From Lachnospiraceae bacterium (GTDB taxonomy: Bacteria; Bacillota; Clostridia; Lachnospirales; Lachnospiraceae), in contig JAJQID010000017.1 in assembly GCA_021199405.1 (NCBI GenBank), positions 1 to 9,021 on the forward strand: a stretch of DNA of 9,021 nucleotides, read 5' to 3'. This document shows, piece after piece, positions 1-6,289 of the stretch (the first letter of the stretch is position 1; every line of letters starts with the position of its first letter). A program made the translations under genes and the position numbers. The notes under the pieces were generated by a model, which was not told the DNA's origin, did not search any database, and saw only the letters and a program-made list of their open reading frames with translations.

Positions 1-2
1 GC

Positions 3-1901
3 CTACATTGTATAATACTGCGCCTGCGCTTCCCACAGCTCCCGGTACAGCCCCTCCTGCGCCACCAGTTCTTCGTGACTGCCTCTCTGCACCACTTTTC
101 CCTCATCAAAGACCAGAATATCCTGACAGAAACGGCAGCTGGCCAGCCTATGAGAAATGTAAAAGGCCGTCTTTCTTCCCACCATTTTATCAAAGCCCGC
201 GTACACATCGCATTCACTCACCGGATCCAGCGCTGCGGTGGGCTCATCCATGATCACAAAGGCTCCCGCCTTATAAATGGCTCTGGCGATGGCCATCTTC
301 TGCCGCTCGCCGCCGGAGAAATTCACACCAGACTCATCAAATTCCTTCCCCACAAAGGTATCCAGCCCCTGGGGCAATTCCCTGAAGCATTCCTGCAATC
401 CGGCCCGCGTCATGGCGTCCCACACCCGTTCTTCGTCCACATCCTCCCCCGCCGCGATATTTTCTCCGGCCTTCAGTGAAAATATCCGATAGTCCTGAAA
501 CACCACGGAAAACAGCCGCACGTAATCCTCATAATTATATTTGCGGATATCGATTCCGTTCAGCTTAATGGTGCCCTCCGTCACATCATACAGGCGGCAC
601 AGCAGCTTGATAAAGGTGGTCTTGCCGGAACCGTTTCGCCCCACAATGGCGCAGCGCTCCCCGATATCCAGGCTTAAATTTAAATCCCGCAGCACATAGT
701 TCTCACTGCCCGGATATTGAAAAGAGACATGCTCAAATTCCACTAAAAACCGGTCGTCCCGCCGCTTTTCCACCGGAATGGTACCCTGATAGAGGGGATG
801 CTCCACCGTCACATAGTCCAGATATTCCCGGCCAAAAAGGGCAGCATTCCTTAAATTGCCCACTCCCGCCATCATTGTTGCGATATCCTTCACGCACTGC
901 AGAATACTGCCCGCGTATCTCACCACGTTTCCCACGGAAATCAGACCCATGTAGGCACAGAGGGCGGCATACAGATAAACGCCGCCGATGCCTAACGACG
1001 ACAACGCCTCTCTCTTCCCCGCCTGCTCCGCATTGGCGCTGCAGATGTTGCTCCAGTGAGCGGCGATCTCTTCCTCCCTGTCGCAGGCTCCCTCTTCCAC
1101 CAGCTTCTCCTGCCCGAAGATCCGCAGATCCTTTCCGCTCTCCGCGCCAAACAGAATGGCGTGGCGGTAATAGTTGCTCTTTCTGCACAGGCGGCTGATA
1201 ACATCTTCCTCCTCCTTCTCAATCCGGTTGAGTTTCAAAAGCCAGACATACATTTTCCGGATATAAACCGCCACCACCGCCACAATGCCCAGAGACAAAA
1301 GCCAGAATTCCCATGACCCCGTTTTTCCTGCCGTGAAAAACATGGGAGCCAGAACGCATACCGCGGCAATCGTCCCGAACAGGCCCTGCAGGACATTATC
1401 CAGAGGCCAGATCAGCATCCAGTATATACCTCCCCAATGGGTCGTGATCTGCTCCTGCCTGCGTTTCTTTTCCTGAAAGGCGGCGCTCTCCAACAGCTCA
1501 TAATCCATGAACATGCTGGCCTCGTTCATATCCAGATTCTGCCGCTCCATGACATTCTCGATCCGGGCGTTGAACTGCTGCCGCATGAAATTGGACATCA
1601 TATTCACGGCAAAAATCACTGCCAGCCAGAGAAGCAATGTCTTTAACAGTTCCTCCACCGCCGCGCCCCTCACCAGGTAATCCACTAAAACACCGGACAT
1701 CATCACCGGCAGATAAGACTTCGTCCCATCAAAAAACGTAGCCAGAACACAGTACACGATGGTGGATCGGTTGTGTTTTGCGTACAGAGAAAATAATTTC
1801 TGCAATACAACCAGATCAGATTCATTTTTCGCCTGCCCCTTTGTTTCTGTCGGATTTTCTTTTTCAATACGGCATGAAGCCGCGTTTTCCTTCTTTTTCA
1901 C
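3..1901 (-). CDS. ABC exporter half-transporter (fused membrane and ATPase domains), second of pair
   Basis: A 632-residue half-size ABC exporter with a membrane domain at about residues 45-350 and an ATPase domain at about 388-625. The ATP site is complete: Walker A GRNGSGKTT at 421-429, Q-loop Gln469, signature FSGGE at 528-532, Walker B ending in MDEPTAALDP with catalytic Glu553, and switch His584. It should sit in the cytoplasmic membrane and export a substrate that the sequence does not identify. There is no N-terminal C39 peptidase domain, so it should not cleave double-glycine leaders. The first 30 residues or so are a hydrophilic extension rich in Lys and Glu. The start is GTG at 1899-1901, preceded by GAGG about 8 bases upstream. 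It lies 79 bases downstream of a second half-exporter on the same strand, and the two probably form a heterodimer (inference). The family assignment is very secure; the substrate is unknown. Confidence 0.95.
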   Translation of the reverse strand: MKKKENAASCRIEKENPTETKGQAKNESDLVVLQKLFSLYAKHNRSTIVYCVLATFFDGTKSYLPVMMSGVLVDYLVRGAAVEELLKTLLLWLAVIFAVNMMSNFMRQQFNARIENVMERQNLDMNEASMFMDYELLESAAFQEKKRRQEQITTHWGGIYWMLIWPLDNVLQGLFGTIAAVCVLAPMFFTAGKTGSWEFWLLSLGIVAVVAVYIRKMYVWLLKLNRIEKEEEDVISRLCRKSNYYRHAILFGAESGKDLRIFGQEKLVEEGACDREEEIAAHWSNICSANAEQAGKREALSSLGIGGVYLYAALCAYMGLISVGNVVRYAGSILQCVKDIATMMAGVGNLRNAALFGREYLDYVTVEHPLYQGTIPVEKRRDDRFLVEFEHVSFQYPGSENYVLRDLNLSLDIGERCAIVGRNGSGKTTFIKLLCRLYDVTEGTIKLNGIDIRKYNYEDYVRLFSVVFQDYRIFSLKAGENIAAGEDVDEERVWDAMTRAGLQECFRELPQGLDTFVGKEFDESGVNFSGGERQKMAIARAIYKAGAFVIMDEPTAALDPVSECDVYAGFDKMVGRKTAFYISHRLASCRFCQDILVFDEGKVVQRGSHEELVAQEGLYRELWEAQAQYYTM

Positions 1902-1980
1902 TGATTTTTCCTCTTTTCGACTTTACAGGCTCTATCACAGATTTTTATCCACTTATCAGATTCCCCTGCTCACTTTGACA

Positions 1981-4041
1981 TTATCTTTTTTCAATGCTTT
2001 CTCCAGACGAAAATACTGCATCCCCCATCATCCTGCGGCGTTCCTCTTCCCTCGCCTGCTCCCGATAATATCTGCTCTGCATCTCAAACAGCTCCGCGTA
2101 CCTGCCGCCCGCTTCCATCAGGCTCTCGTGGGTTCCCTCCTCCGCGATCCGCCCGTTTTCCAGCAAAATAATCCGATCGCAGAACCGCGTGCTGGACAGC
2201 CGATGGGAAATAAAAACCGAAGTTTTTCCTTCCCCCAGCTCACCGTATTTTAAATAAATCTCATTCTCAGCGATAGGGTCCAAAGCCGCCGTGGGCTCAT
2301 CCAAAATTAGCAGCTTTGCATCCTTATACAATGCCCGCGCCAGCAAAAGCCGCTGCTTTTCCCCGCCGGAAAAATCCACCGCCTCATCATACACTTCCTT
2401 CACCAGAAGGCTCTTCTCCTTTTGAGAAAGCTTTGACAGAACCGTCCCGAAATCCGATTCGGAAAGCGCCGTCTCCATCCGCGCTGTATCCGGATGATAA
2501 GTGGAAGCGATATTTTCCTCCACTGTTCCCGGCAGGATGGTATAGTCCTGAAAAAGCACAGACAGCAGACTGTAATACTGTCTCCTCTCGATTTTTTCCA
2601 GAGGAAGTCCATTGACCAGAATTTCTCCCTCTGTGGGCTGATAAAAGCCGCACAACAGCTTGACCAGCGTGGTTTTGCCCGCTCCATTTAAACCGATCAG
2701 CGCCAGCTTTTCTCCCGATTTTATGGTCAGATTGATATGGGAAATCACCGGCTTTTCCTGGCCAGGATAAGTAAAGCTTACGTTTCTTAACTCCAACGTC
2801 AATCCGACCGTTGTTCTTTTCTCCACTTTCTCCAAAGTCAGTTTACTTCCAGTCCTTCCTTCTCTTTCCCACAATAACGGTTCTCTTTTCAATCCCTGCT
2901 CAGCTTTTTCCAGCGGCTGTCCATCGTCAAATTCCCGTTCCGCCTCCTCCGGCGCCAATCCTCTCTTCAGCCATTCCTCCACCTCCTCCGGCGGCAGAGT
3001 TTCCCCCTCGTTTCTGTGCTCCTTCGTCTCAAAAAATTCCCGCATACTGCTCAGAACATTGCTGCAAACCCCCAGAAACAGCGCCTGCCCGCTTCCGTAT
3101 GTAAAATACCCGCTGAAACTGTTCAAAAGACCAAAATACAGCACAAATTCCGAAAGCGATATCTCTCCTGCAGCCGCGATCACCAGCAAATATCCGTAAA
3201 TCAGGCCGTTTCTCACCAGATCCGCCAGGTTCTGTCCTATTCCTGTCACAGTATACCAGTTATGAACCTTCGCATATTCCCGGTTCATCTGATTCAGACT
3301 ATCCTCATATTTTTTCAAAAGCCAGTCCGCCATGTGATACATGCGAATATCCTTGCCGCCGGCCGGTTCCATGGAGGCTTCCGTCAGGTAAGAAAGCCGT
3401 TTGGAGATCGCCTCCTGGACCGGATAGGACTGAGAATGCTTTCCTCTGGCAAATTTCAGAAGCCTCATGGATATCACACTGGAAACCAGAGCAAGAAGCG
3501 GAATCCACCACCTGACCCGGGCCAGCAGCACTCCATAAAAGAGCAGCGGCATAGCACAATAGAACACATCCGGCAGAATCTCAAGCAGACTGGTCAGCCC
3601 TCTCCCATGAAAGATTGCCGTATAGGCGGCGTTAGCGTTATTCTGGAATTTCTCACTCTCCAGAATATCGTAATCCACCCTCATCTTTTTTTGCGCAAAG
3701 GGACGGGCATAATGGGTCCGGTAAGTGTTATTTCCCAGGCTCACCAGATTGGCGGCCACATAGCTTGTGGTATTCCCGATCATCATCACAAGCACCAGCA
3801 GCAGAATTCTCAAAAGCACCGTCTCCATCCGCCACCCCTGCGTCAATCCCTCCACAATCACGAAAGGCAGAAGATTGCCCGCGAAATTGCCGATAAACGC
3901 GGCAATCGGCCAGAGAATACTCAGCCAGAAAATTCCCGGCTCCCACCGGAACAGATTTTGCAGATGATACAGCATATTATCCCAGAAACTGTATTTCCCA
4001 TGCTTCTTTTTTTCCAGCATCGGGCCGTTATCATAAAACAT
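1981..4041 (-). CDS. ABC exporter half-transporter with an expanded repeat linker, first of pair
   Basis: A 686-residue half-size ABC exporter. The membrane domain spans about residues 35-335 and the ATPase domain about 414-660. Visible motifs are Walker A GLNGAGKTT (450-458), Q-loop Gln498, signature DFSGGEKQ (556-563), Walker B LLILDEPTAALDP with Glu582, and switch His613, so it should hydrolyse ATP. Between the domains lies an unusual charged linker (about 340-413) made of 13-residue repeats, listed separately; the partner exporter at 3-1901 has a much shorter linker. The C-terminus carries a charged tail after about 655 (EEERRR). The start is ATG at 4039-4041, preceded by a GGGGGAG ribosome site. 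It is the first gene of the exporter pair, 215 bases downstream of the sensor kinase with its own candidate promoter between them. There is no peptidase domain. The substrate is unknown; a peptide or lipid-like molecule would fit the context (inference). Confidence 0.95.
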   Translation of the reverse strand: MFYDNGPMLEKKKHGKYSFWDNMLYHLQNLFRWEPGIFWLSILWPIAAFIGNFAGNLLPFVIVEGLTQGWRMETVLLRILLLVLVMMIGNTTSYVAANLVSLGNNTYRTHYARPFAQKKMRVDYDILESEKFQNNANAAYTAIFHGRGLTSLLEILPDVFYCAMPLLFYGVLLARVRWWIPLLALVSSVISMRLLKFARGKHSQSYPVQEAISKRLSYLTEASMEPAGGKDIRMYHMADWLLKKYEDSLNQMNREYAKVHNWYTVTGIGQNLADLVRNGLIYGYLLVIAAAGEISLSEFVLYFGLLNSFSGYFTYGSGQALFLGVCSNVLSSMREFFETKEHRNEGETLPPEEVEEWLKRGLAPEEAEREFDDGQPLEKAEQGLKREPLLWEREGRTGSKLTLEKVEKRTTVGLTLELRNVSFTYPGQEKPVISHINLTIKSGEKLALIGLNGAGKTTLVKLLCGFYQPTEGEILVNGLPLEKIERRQYYSLLSVLFQDYTILPGTVEENIASTYHPDTARMETALSESDFGTVLSKLSQKEKSLLVKEVYDEAVDFSGGEKQRLLLARALYKDAKLLILDEPTAALDPIAENEIYLKYGELGEGKTSVFISHRLSSTRFCDRIILLENGRIAEEGTHESLMEAGGRYAELFEMQSRYYREQAREEERRRMMGDAVFSSGESIEKR
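2803..2997 (-). repeat. Five 39-bp in-frame repeats encoding a 13-residue charged unit in the exporter linker
   Basis: Residues 349-413 of the exporter encoded at 1981-4041 divide into five consecutive 13-residue units: LPPEEVEEWLKRG, LAPEEAEREFDDG, QPLEKAEQGLKRE, PLLWEREGRTGSK and LTLEKVEKRTTVG. A sixth start, LTLELRN, is the first strand of the ATPase domain. The Glu-x-[Val/Ala]-Glu core recurs at residues 352, 365, 378 and 404. Unit 4 is the most degenerate and keeps mainly the Glu at unit position 7. At the DNA level the units are diverged but recognisable. The array looks like duplication of the sequence at the ATPase domain edge that inserted a charged, probably helical or flexible, spacer. 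The period is seen directly; the origin is inference. Confidence 0.75.
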
Positions 4042-4092
4042 CCCATCTCCCCCTTCTTTTTCTAAGTGGATAAATCCGCTTCTACAGCAAAA

Positions 4093-4141
4093 ATGTTCAT
4101 GCTGACATCGGAAACCGGATTTCCTTCGTCTGCATGAACAT
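4093..4141 (-). terminator. Long interrupted palindrome between kinase and exporter; possible terminator or operator
   Basis: A perfect 10-bp inverted repeat, ATGTTCATGC at 4093-4102 and GCATGAACAT at 4132-4141, encloses a second small stem, GGAAA (4110-4114) with TTTCC (4120-4124), plus three further possible pairs. Read on the minus strand, the stem is followed by TTTTT, as in a factor-independent terminator for the kinase transcript. However, its promoter-side edge overlaps the candidate -10 box of the exporter operon at 4140-4145. It could therefore instead be an operator, or a stem formed only in read-through transcripts. The palindrome is certain; the role is not. Confidence 0.5.
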
Positions 4142-4145
4142 CATA
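4140..4145 (-). promoter_or_regulatory. Candidate extended -10 promoter for the exporter pair
   Basis: On the minus strand the sequence reads TGGTATGAT, which is an extended -10 element (TG, one base, TATGAT), with TATGAT at 4145-4140. The hexamer 17 bases upstream (4163-4168, CCCCGT on the minus strand) is not a -35 box, so the promoter would depend on the extended -10 or on an activator. Transcription would start near 4133 and leave a leader of about 90 bases before the exporter start codon at 4041. Confidence 0.45.
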
Positions 4146-4174
4146 CCATACTATTTTCTTTTACGGGGTTATTT

Positions 4175-4202
4175 CGCACGAAAGGTTTATCTCACGCACG
4201 AA
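4175..4202 (-). promoter_or_regulatory. Direct repeat upstream of the exporter promoter; candidate operator
   Basis: The octamer CGCACGAA occurs at 4175-4182 and again at 4195-4202 on the plus strand (TTCGTGCG on the coding strand), separated by 12 bases and in the same orientation. The 20-base period, about two helical turns, and the position some 42-69 bases upstream of the predicted start resemble the paired direct sites used by LytTR regulators. The sequence does not match the AgrA-like half-sites upstream of the small peptide gene, so a different regulator is possible. Confidence 0.4.
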
Positions 4203-4256
4203 TAGCATCCTCCGTCCCTGCTGCATGTTATTTGCAATGCAGAGCGCAAAAACGCA

Positions 4257-4994
4257 TCATCTGCTAAGCGATTTCTGTGCGACGGACAACGGTATCCCCA
4301 CCTCCACTGCAAACACTCCATCCTCCGTCTGCATATTCAGATACCCGCTGTACTTCTCCACCAGACTCTTCACCTGCGTAAGCCCAAAGCCATGCTCTCT
4401 GGATTTGGTGGAGGAAAATAAACCCCCGACCTGCTTTGCCCTTCCCTTCATGGAATTGGTGACGCACAGATAAAACTGCCCTTTCAGCACATCCATATAA
4501 ATCCGGACAAACCGCTCCTCCTCCGCCACCTTCTCACAGGCCTCCATGGCGTTATCCAGCAGATTTCCCACCAGCACTGCCAGGTCCGTCTGAGATACCT
4601 TCAGCTCCTTCGGCACAAGGGCCGTGGCGTCCACCCGGATTTTTCTCTCCTTCATCAGCGTCAGCTTACTGTTTAAAATCGCATCCACCATCATATTGCC
4701 GGTTTTGATCACTGTGTCCACCTGGGTCAGATCCTGCTCCAGCATATCCAGATAGCCCGCCGCCTGCGCATGCTGCCCCTGCGCTAAATAGGCCTTCAGC
4801 ACCTGAATGTGATTATGATAATCATGCCGCCAGCCCCGCATCTTACGGTACATGGTCTCCACCTCGTCGTAATGACGATTGACCAGCTCCTCCTGAAAGG
4901 CGTTCACTCTCCTTTTGGTCAGATACGGGAGCAGAAGCGCCCAGATGACCAGATTTACCAAAGCCAATGCTCCCACTATGAAAATACATATCAT
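4257..4994 (-). CDS. Single-span GHKL sensor histidine kinase
   Basis: A 245-residue sensor kinase of the GHKL type (the AgrC/CitA-like ATPase group). One hydrophobic segment at about residues 2-25 is followed by a dimerisation helix with the phospho-acceptor motif RHDYHNH (His57 the likely site). The catalytic domain has the N-box LLDNAMEA (145-152) and the G-box HGFGL (201-205). There is no room for an extracellular sensor domain or the five to seven membrane helices of classical peptide-pheromone kinases, so it probably receives its signal inside the membrane or from a partner protein (inference). The start is ATG at 4992-4994, with a GGAGA ribosome site 10 bases upstream. It lies 92 bases downstream of the LytTR regulator gene on the same strand and should phosphorylate it. 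The family assignment is secure; the stimulus is unknown. Confidence 0.92.
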   Translation of the reverse strand: MICIFIVGALALVNLVIWALLLPYLTKRRVNAFQEELVNRHYDEVETMYRKMRGWRHDYHNHIQVLKAYLAQGQHAQAAGYLDMLEQDLTQVDTVIKTGNMMVDAILNSKLTLMKERKIRVDATALVPKELKVSQTDLAVLVGNLLDNAMEACEKVAEEERFVRIYMDVLKGQFYLCVTNSMKGRAKQVGGLFSSTKSREHGFGLTQVKSLVEKYSGYLNMQTEDGVFAVEVGIPLSVAQKSLSR

Positions 4995-5086
4995 GATAAC
5001 TCTATCTCCGGTTACTTTTTTCTGAAAGGGTGTAAGTAATAATCTCCGTAAACCAAAGCAAAAAATCTATTACCACCCAAATACAA

Positions 5087-5911
5087 TTATCTGCATTGCC
5101 CGGTTTTCGCAAAATACCTCACAAACTCCCCGTTCACCTGCTGCCTCATCCTGCGGCTCAACGGCACCCGCCGCCCGTCATCCAGCGCCACATTCTCTTT
5201 CCATATACTGGAGGCATATTTCAGATTCACCAGATAGGACCGGTGCGTTCTGACAAAGGAAAGTCCTTTCTCTGATAATAACTTCTCCATATCCCCGATG
5301 GAGCGTTTTACGTGATATTTCGTATTTTTCAGATACACGGCGCAGTCATGGGCAAAAGCCTCCACATACCAGATATCCTCCAGGGTAATTGTCACCACGC
5401 CGGCCTGCATTGGATTTCTTCTTACACCGCCCGAAGGATCTGACGCCTGTCCGCCGTTCTTTAATCCTCCCATGCAATCATTCCCTGCCAGATCAGCCAC
5501 CTCCGTAACCTCAAACACCCCGCGGATTCCCTTTTTGCGCAGCCCCGCATATGCCCGATCCAACACCCGCCACAGCTTCTCCCTCTCCACCGGCTTTATC
5601 AGATAATGCAACGCCGCTACCTCATAGCCCTGTCCGATATACTCGTCATACCCGGTGATAAACACAATCGCCGTATCCTCATCTGACTCCCGAATACGCC
5701 CGGCCAGCTCCATGCCGTTCATCTGCCCCATCTCAATATCCAGCAGCAGCACATCAAAATCCCGGTTCTCCTCCCAGGCAAAGAGAAAGCTCTCCGCATT
5801 GGCAAAGCACACAGTCTCCACCGACACGCCACACTCCTGTCCCCACTCCTTCGAGAGCCTCTCTAAATATTCTCTTGTACTTTTCTCATCGTCACAGATT
5901 CCGATTTTCAC
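5087..5911 (-). CDS. LytTR-family response regulator
   Basis: A 274-residue response regulator. The receiver domain (1 to about 125) has the acidic pair Asp7/Asp8, the phosphorylation site Asp58 in LLLDIEM, Thr86 and Lys106. The C-terminal LytTR DNA-binding domain covers about 170-270 and includes the typical ITLEDIWYVEA and HRSYLVNL stretches. Family members such as AgrA, ComE and VirR bind paired direct repeats upstream of target promoters. The linker at about 134-170 is rich in Gly, Asn, Asp and Ser and is roughly 30 residues longer than usual, which makes the protein longer than a typical member of about 235-250 residues. The start is GTG at 5909-5911, chosen because MKIGICDDE aligns with the normal receiver N-terminus. 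The GAGGG upstream is about 13 bases away, a poor spacing. It is the first gene of the two-component operon with the kinase at 4257-4994. Confidence 0.95.
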   Translation of the reverse strand: MKIGICDDEKSTREYLERLSKEWGQECGVSVETVCFANAESFLFAWEENRDFDVLLLDIEMGQMNGMELAGRIRESDEDTAIVFITGYDEYIGQGYEVAALHYLIKPVEREKLWRVLDRAYAGLRKKGIRGVFEVTEVADLAGNDCMGGLKNGGQASDPSGGVRRNPMQAGVVTITLEDIWYVEAFAHDCAVYLKNTKYHVKRSIGDMEKLLSEKGLSFVRTHRSYLVNLKYASSIWKENVALDDGRRVPLSRRMRQQVNGEFVRYFAKTGQCR

Positions 5912-5939
5912 CTTTTGCTTATTTCCCTCAGCTTCCTAT

Positions 5940-5964
5940 ATCATAAGCAAAGAACGCTTATGAT
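5940..5964 (-). promoter_or_regulatory. Perfect 9-bp stem-loop in the response-regulator leader
   Basis: ATCATAAGC at 5940-5948 pairs perfectly with GCTTATGAT at 5956-5964 around a 7-base loop. It lies between the candidate promoter (-10 at 5992-5997) and the GTG start at 5911, just upstream of the putative ribosome site. No run of T follows on either strand, so it is not a terminator. An operator or an mRNA structure affecting translation is possible. Confidence 0.5.
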
Positions 5965-5991
5965 CCTTCACAACCATCCCTGAGCATTTTC

Positions 5992-5997
5992 ATTATA
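5992..5997 (-). promoter_or_regulatory. Candidate -10 box for the response-regulator and kinase operon
   Basis: The minus strand carries a perfect TATAAT at 5997-5992. At 17-base spacing the -35 hexamer would be TTTTCT, which is weak; a better TTGATT lies 21 bases away, which is too far. Transcription would start near 5985, giving a leader of about 75 bases that contains the stem-loop at 5940-5964. Confidence 0.5.
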
Positions 5998-6096
5998 TAC
6001 CTGTCCCGTTAAAAAGAAAATCAAAATTCTCCCGTGTGACGCAACATCATTAGAAAGCACATCCTTGAAAACATATTGAAAATCCGCCTTAAAATT

Positions 6097-6126
6097 TCAC
6101 TTAAGAGCTTATAAATACATTTAAGA
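6097..6126 (+). promoter_or_regulatory. Pair of LytTR-like direct half-sites, distal
   Basis: Two nonamers, TCACTTAAG (6097-6105) and ACATTTAAG (6117-6125), are in the same orientation, 20 bases apart and separated by 11 bases; the base A follows each. Each matches 8 of 9 positions of the known AgrA-type consensus [TA][AC][CA]GTTN[AG][TG]. They also resemble ComE-type sites of the form aCAnTTcaG. They lie in the divergent region between the LytTR regulator and the small peptide gene. Binding is inferred from motif and position. Confidence 0.45.
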
Positions 6127-6183
6127 CTTTGAAATCCATGCTCCAAGTCCAGAAAATCGGACACCAATAAGCCTATATTAGAC

Positions 6184-6214
6184 ACAGTTAAGGCAATTTC
6201 TACCTGACATTCAT
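6184..6214 (+). promoter_or_regulatory. LytTR-like half-site pair directly upstream of the peptide promoter
   Basis: ACAGTTAAG at 6184-6192 matches all nine positions of the AgrA-type LytTR half-site consensus. A weaker copy, GACATTCAT (7 of 9), begins 22 bases later at 6206-6214. The pair lies about 35-65 bases upstream of the predicted start of the small peptide transcript, the usual position for LytTR activators. It shares CANTTAAG with the two distal sites at 6097-6125. The natural candidate regulator is the LytTR protein encoded at 5087-5911. Confidence 0.5.
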
Positions 6215-6236
6215 TACAGGAAAGAGTTACCGCGGG

Positions 6237-6242
6237 TATAAA
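6237..6242 (+). promoter_or_regulatory. Candidate -10 box for the small peptide gene
   Basis: TATAAA lies 17 bases downstream of a very poor -35 hexamer, TTACAG (6214-6219). A good -10 with a poor -35 and LytTR-like sites just upstream suggests an activator-dependent promoter. Transcription would begin near 6249, about 40 bases before the ATG at 6290. Confidence 0.45.
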
Positions 6243-6289
6243 ATCAAAATATCATCATAAACTTTACTGTTTGAAAAAAGGAGGCTATT

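Noticed and set aside
1759..2253. 164-residue open frame on the plus strand spanning the gap between the exporters
   Set aside because: It covers the ends of two real minus-strand genes and lacks a ribosome site or recognisable motif.
3016..4065. 349-residue open frame on the plus strand
   Set aside because: It lies wholly opposite the well-supported exporter gene, its translation is rich in His, Gln and Pro as expected for an antisense frame, and it shows no domain or ribosome site.
4221..4242. CTGCAT/ATGCAG inverted repeat just after the kinase stop as a terminator
   Set aside because: The stem is only 6 bp with a 10-base loop and no T run follows on the minus strand.
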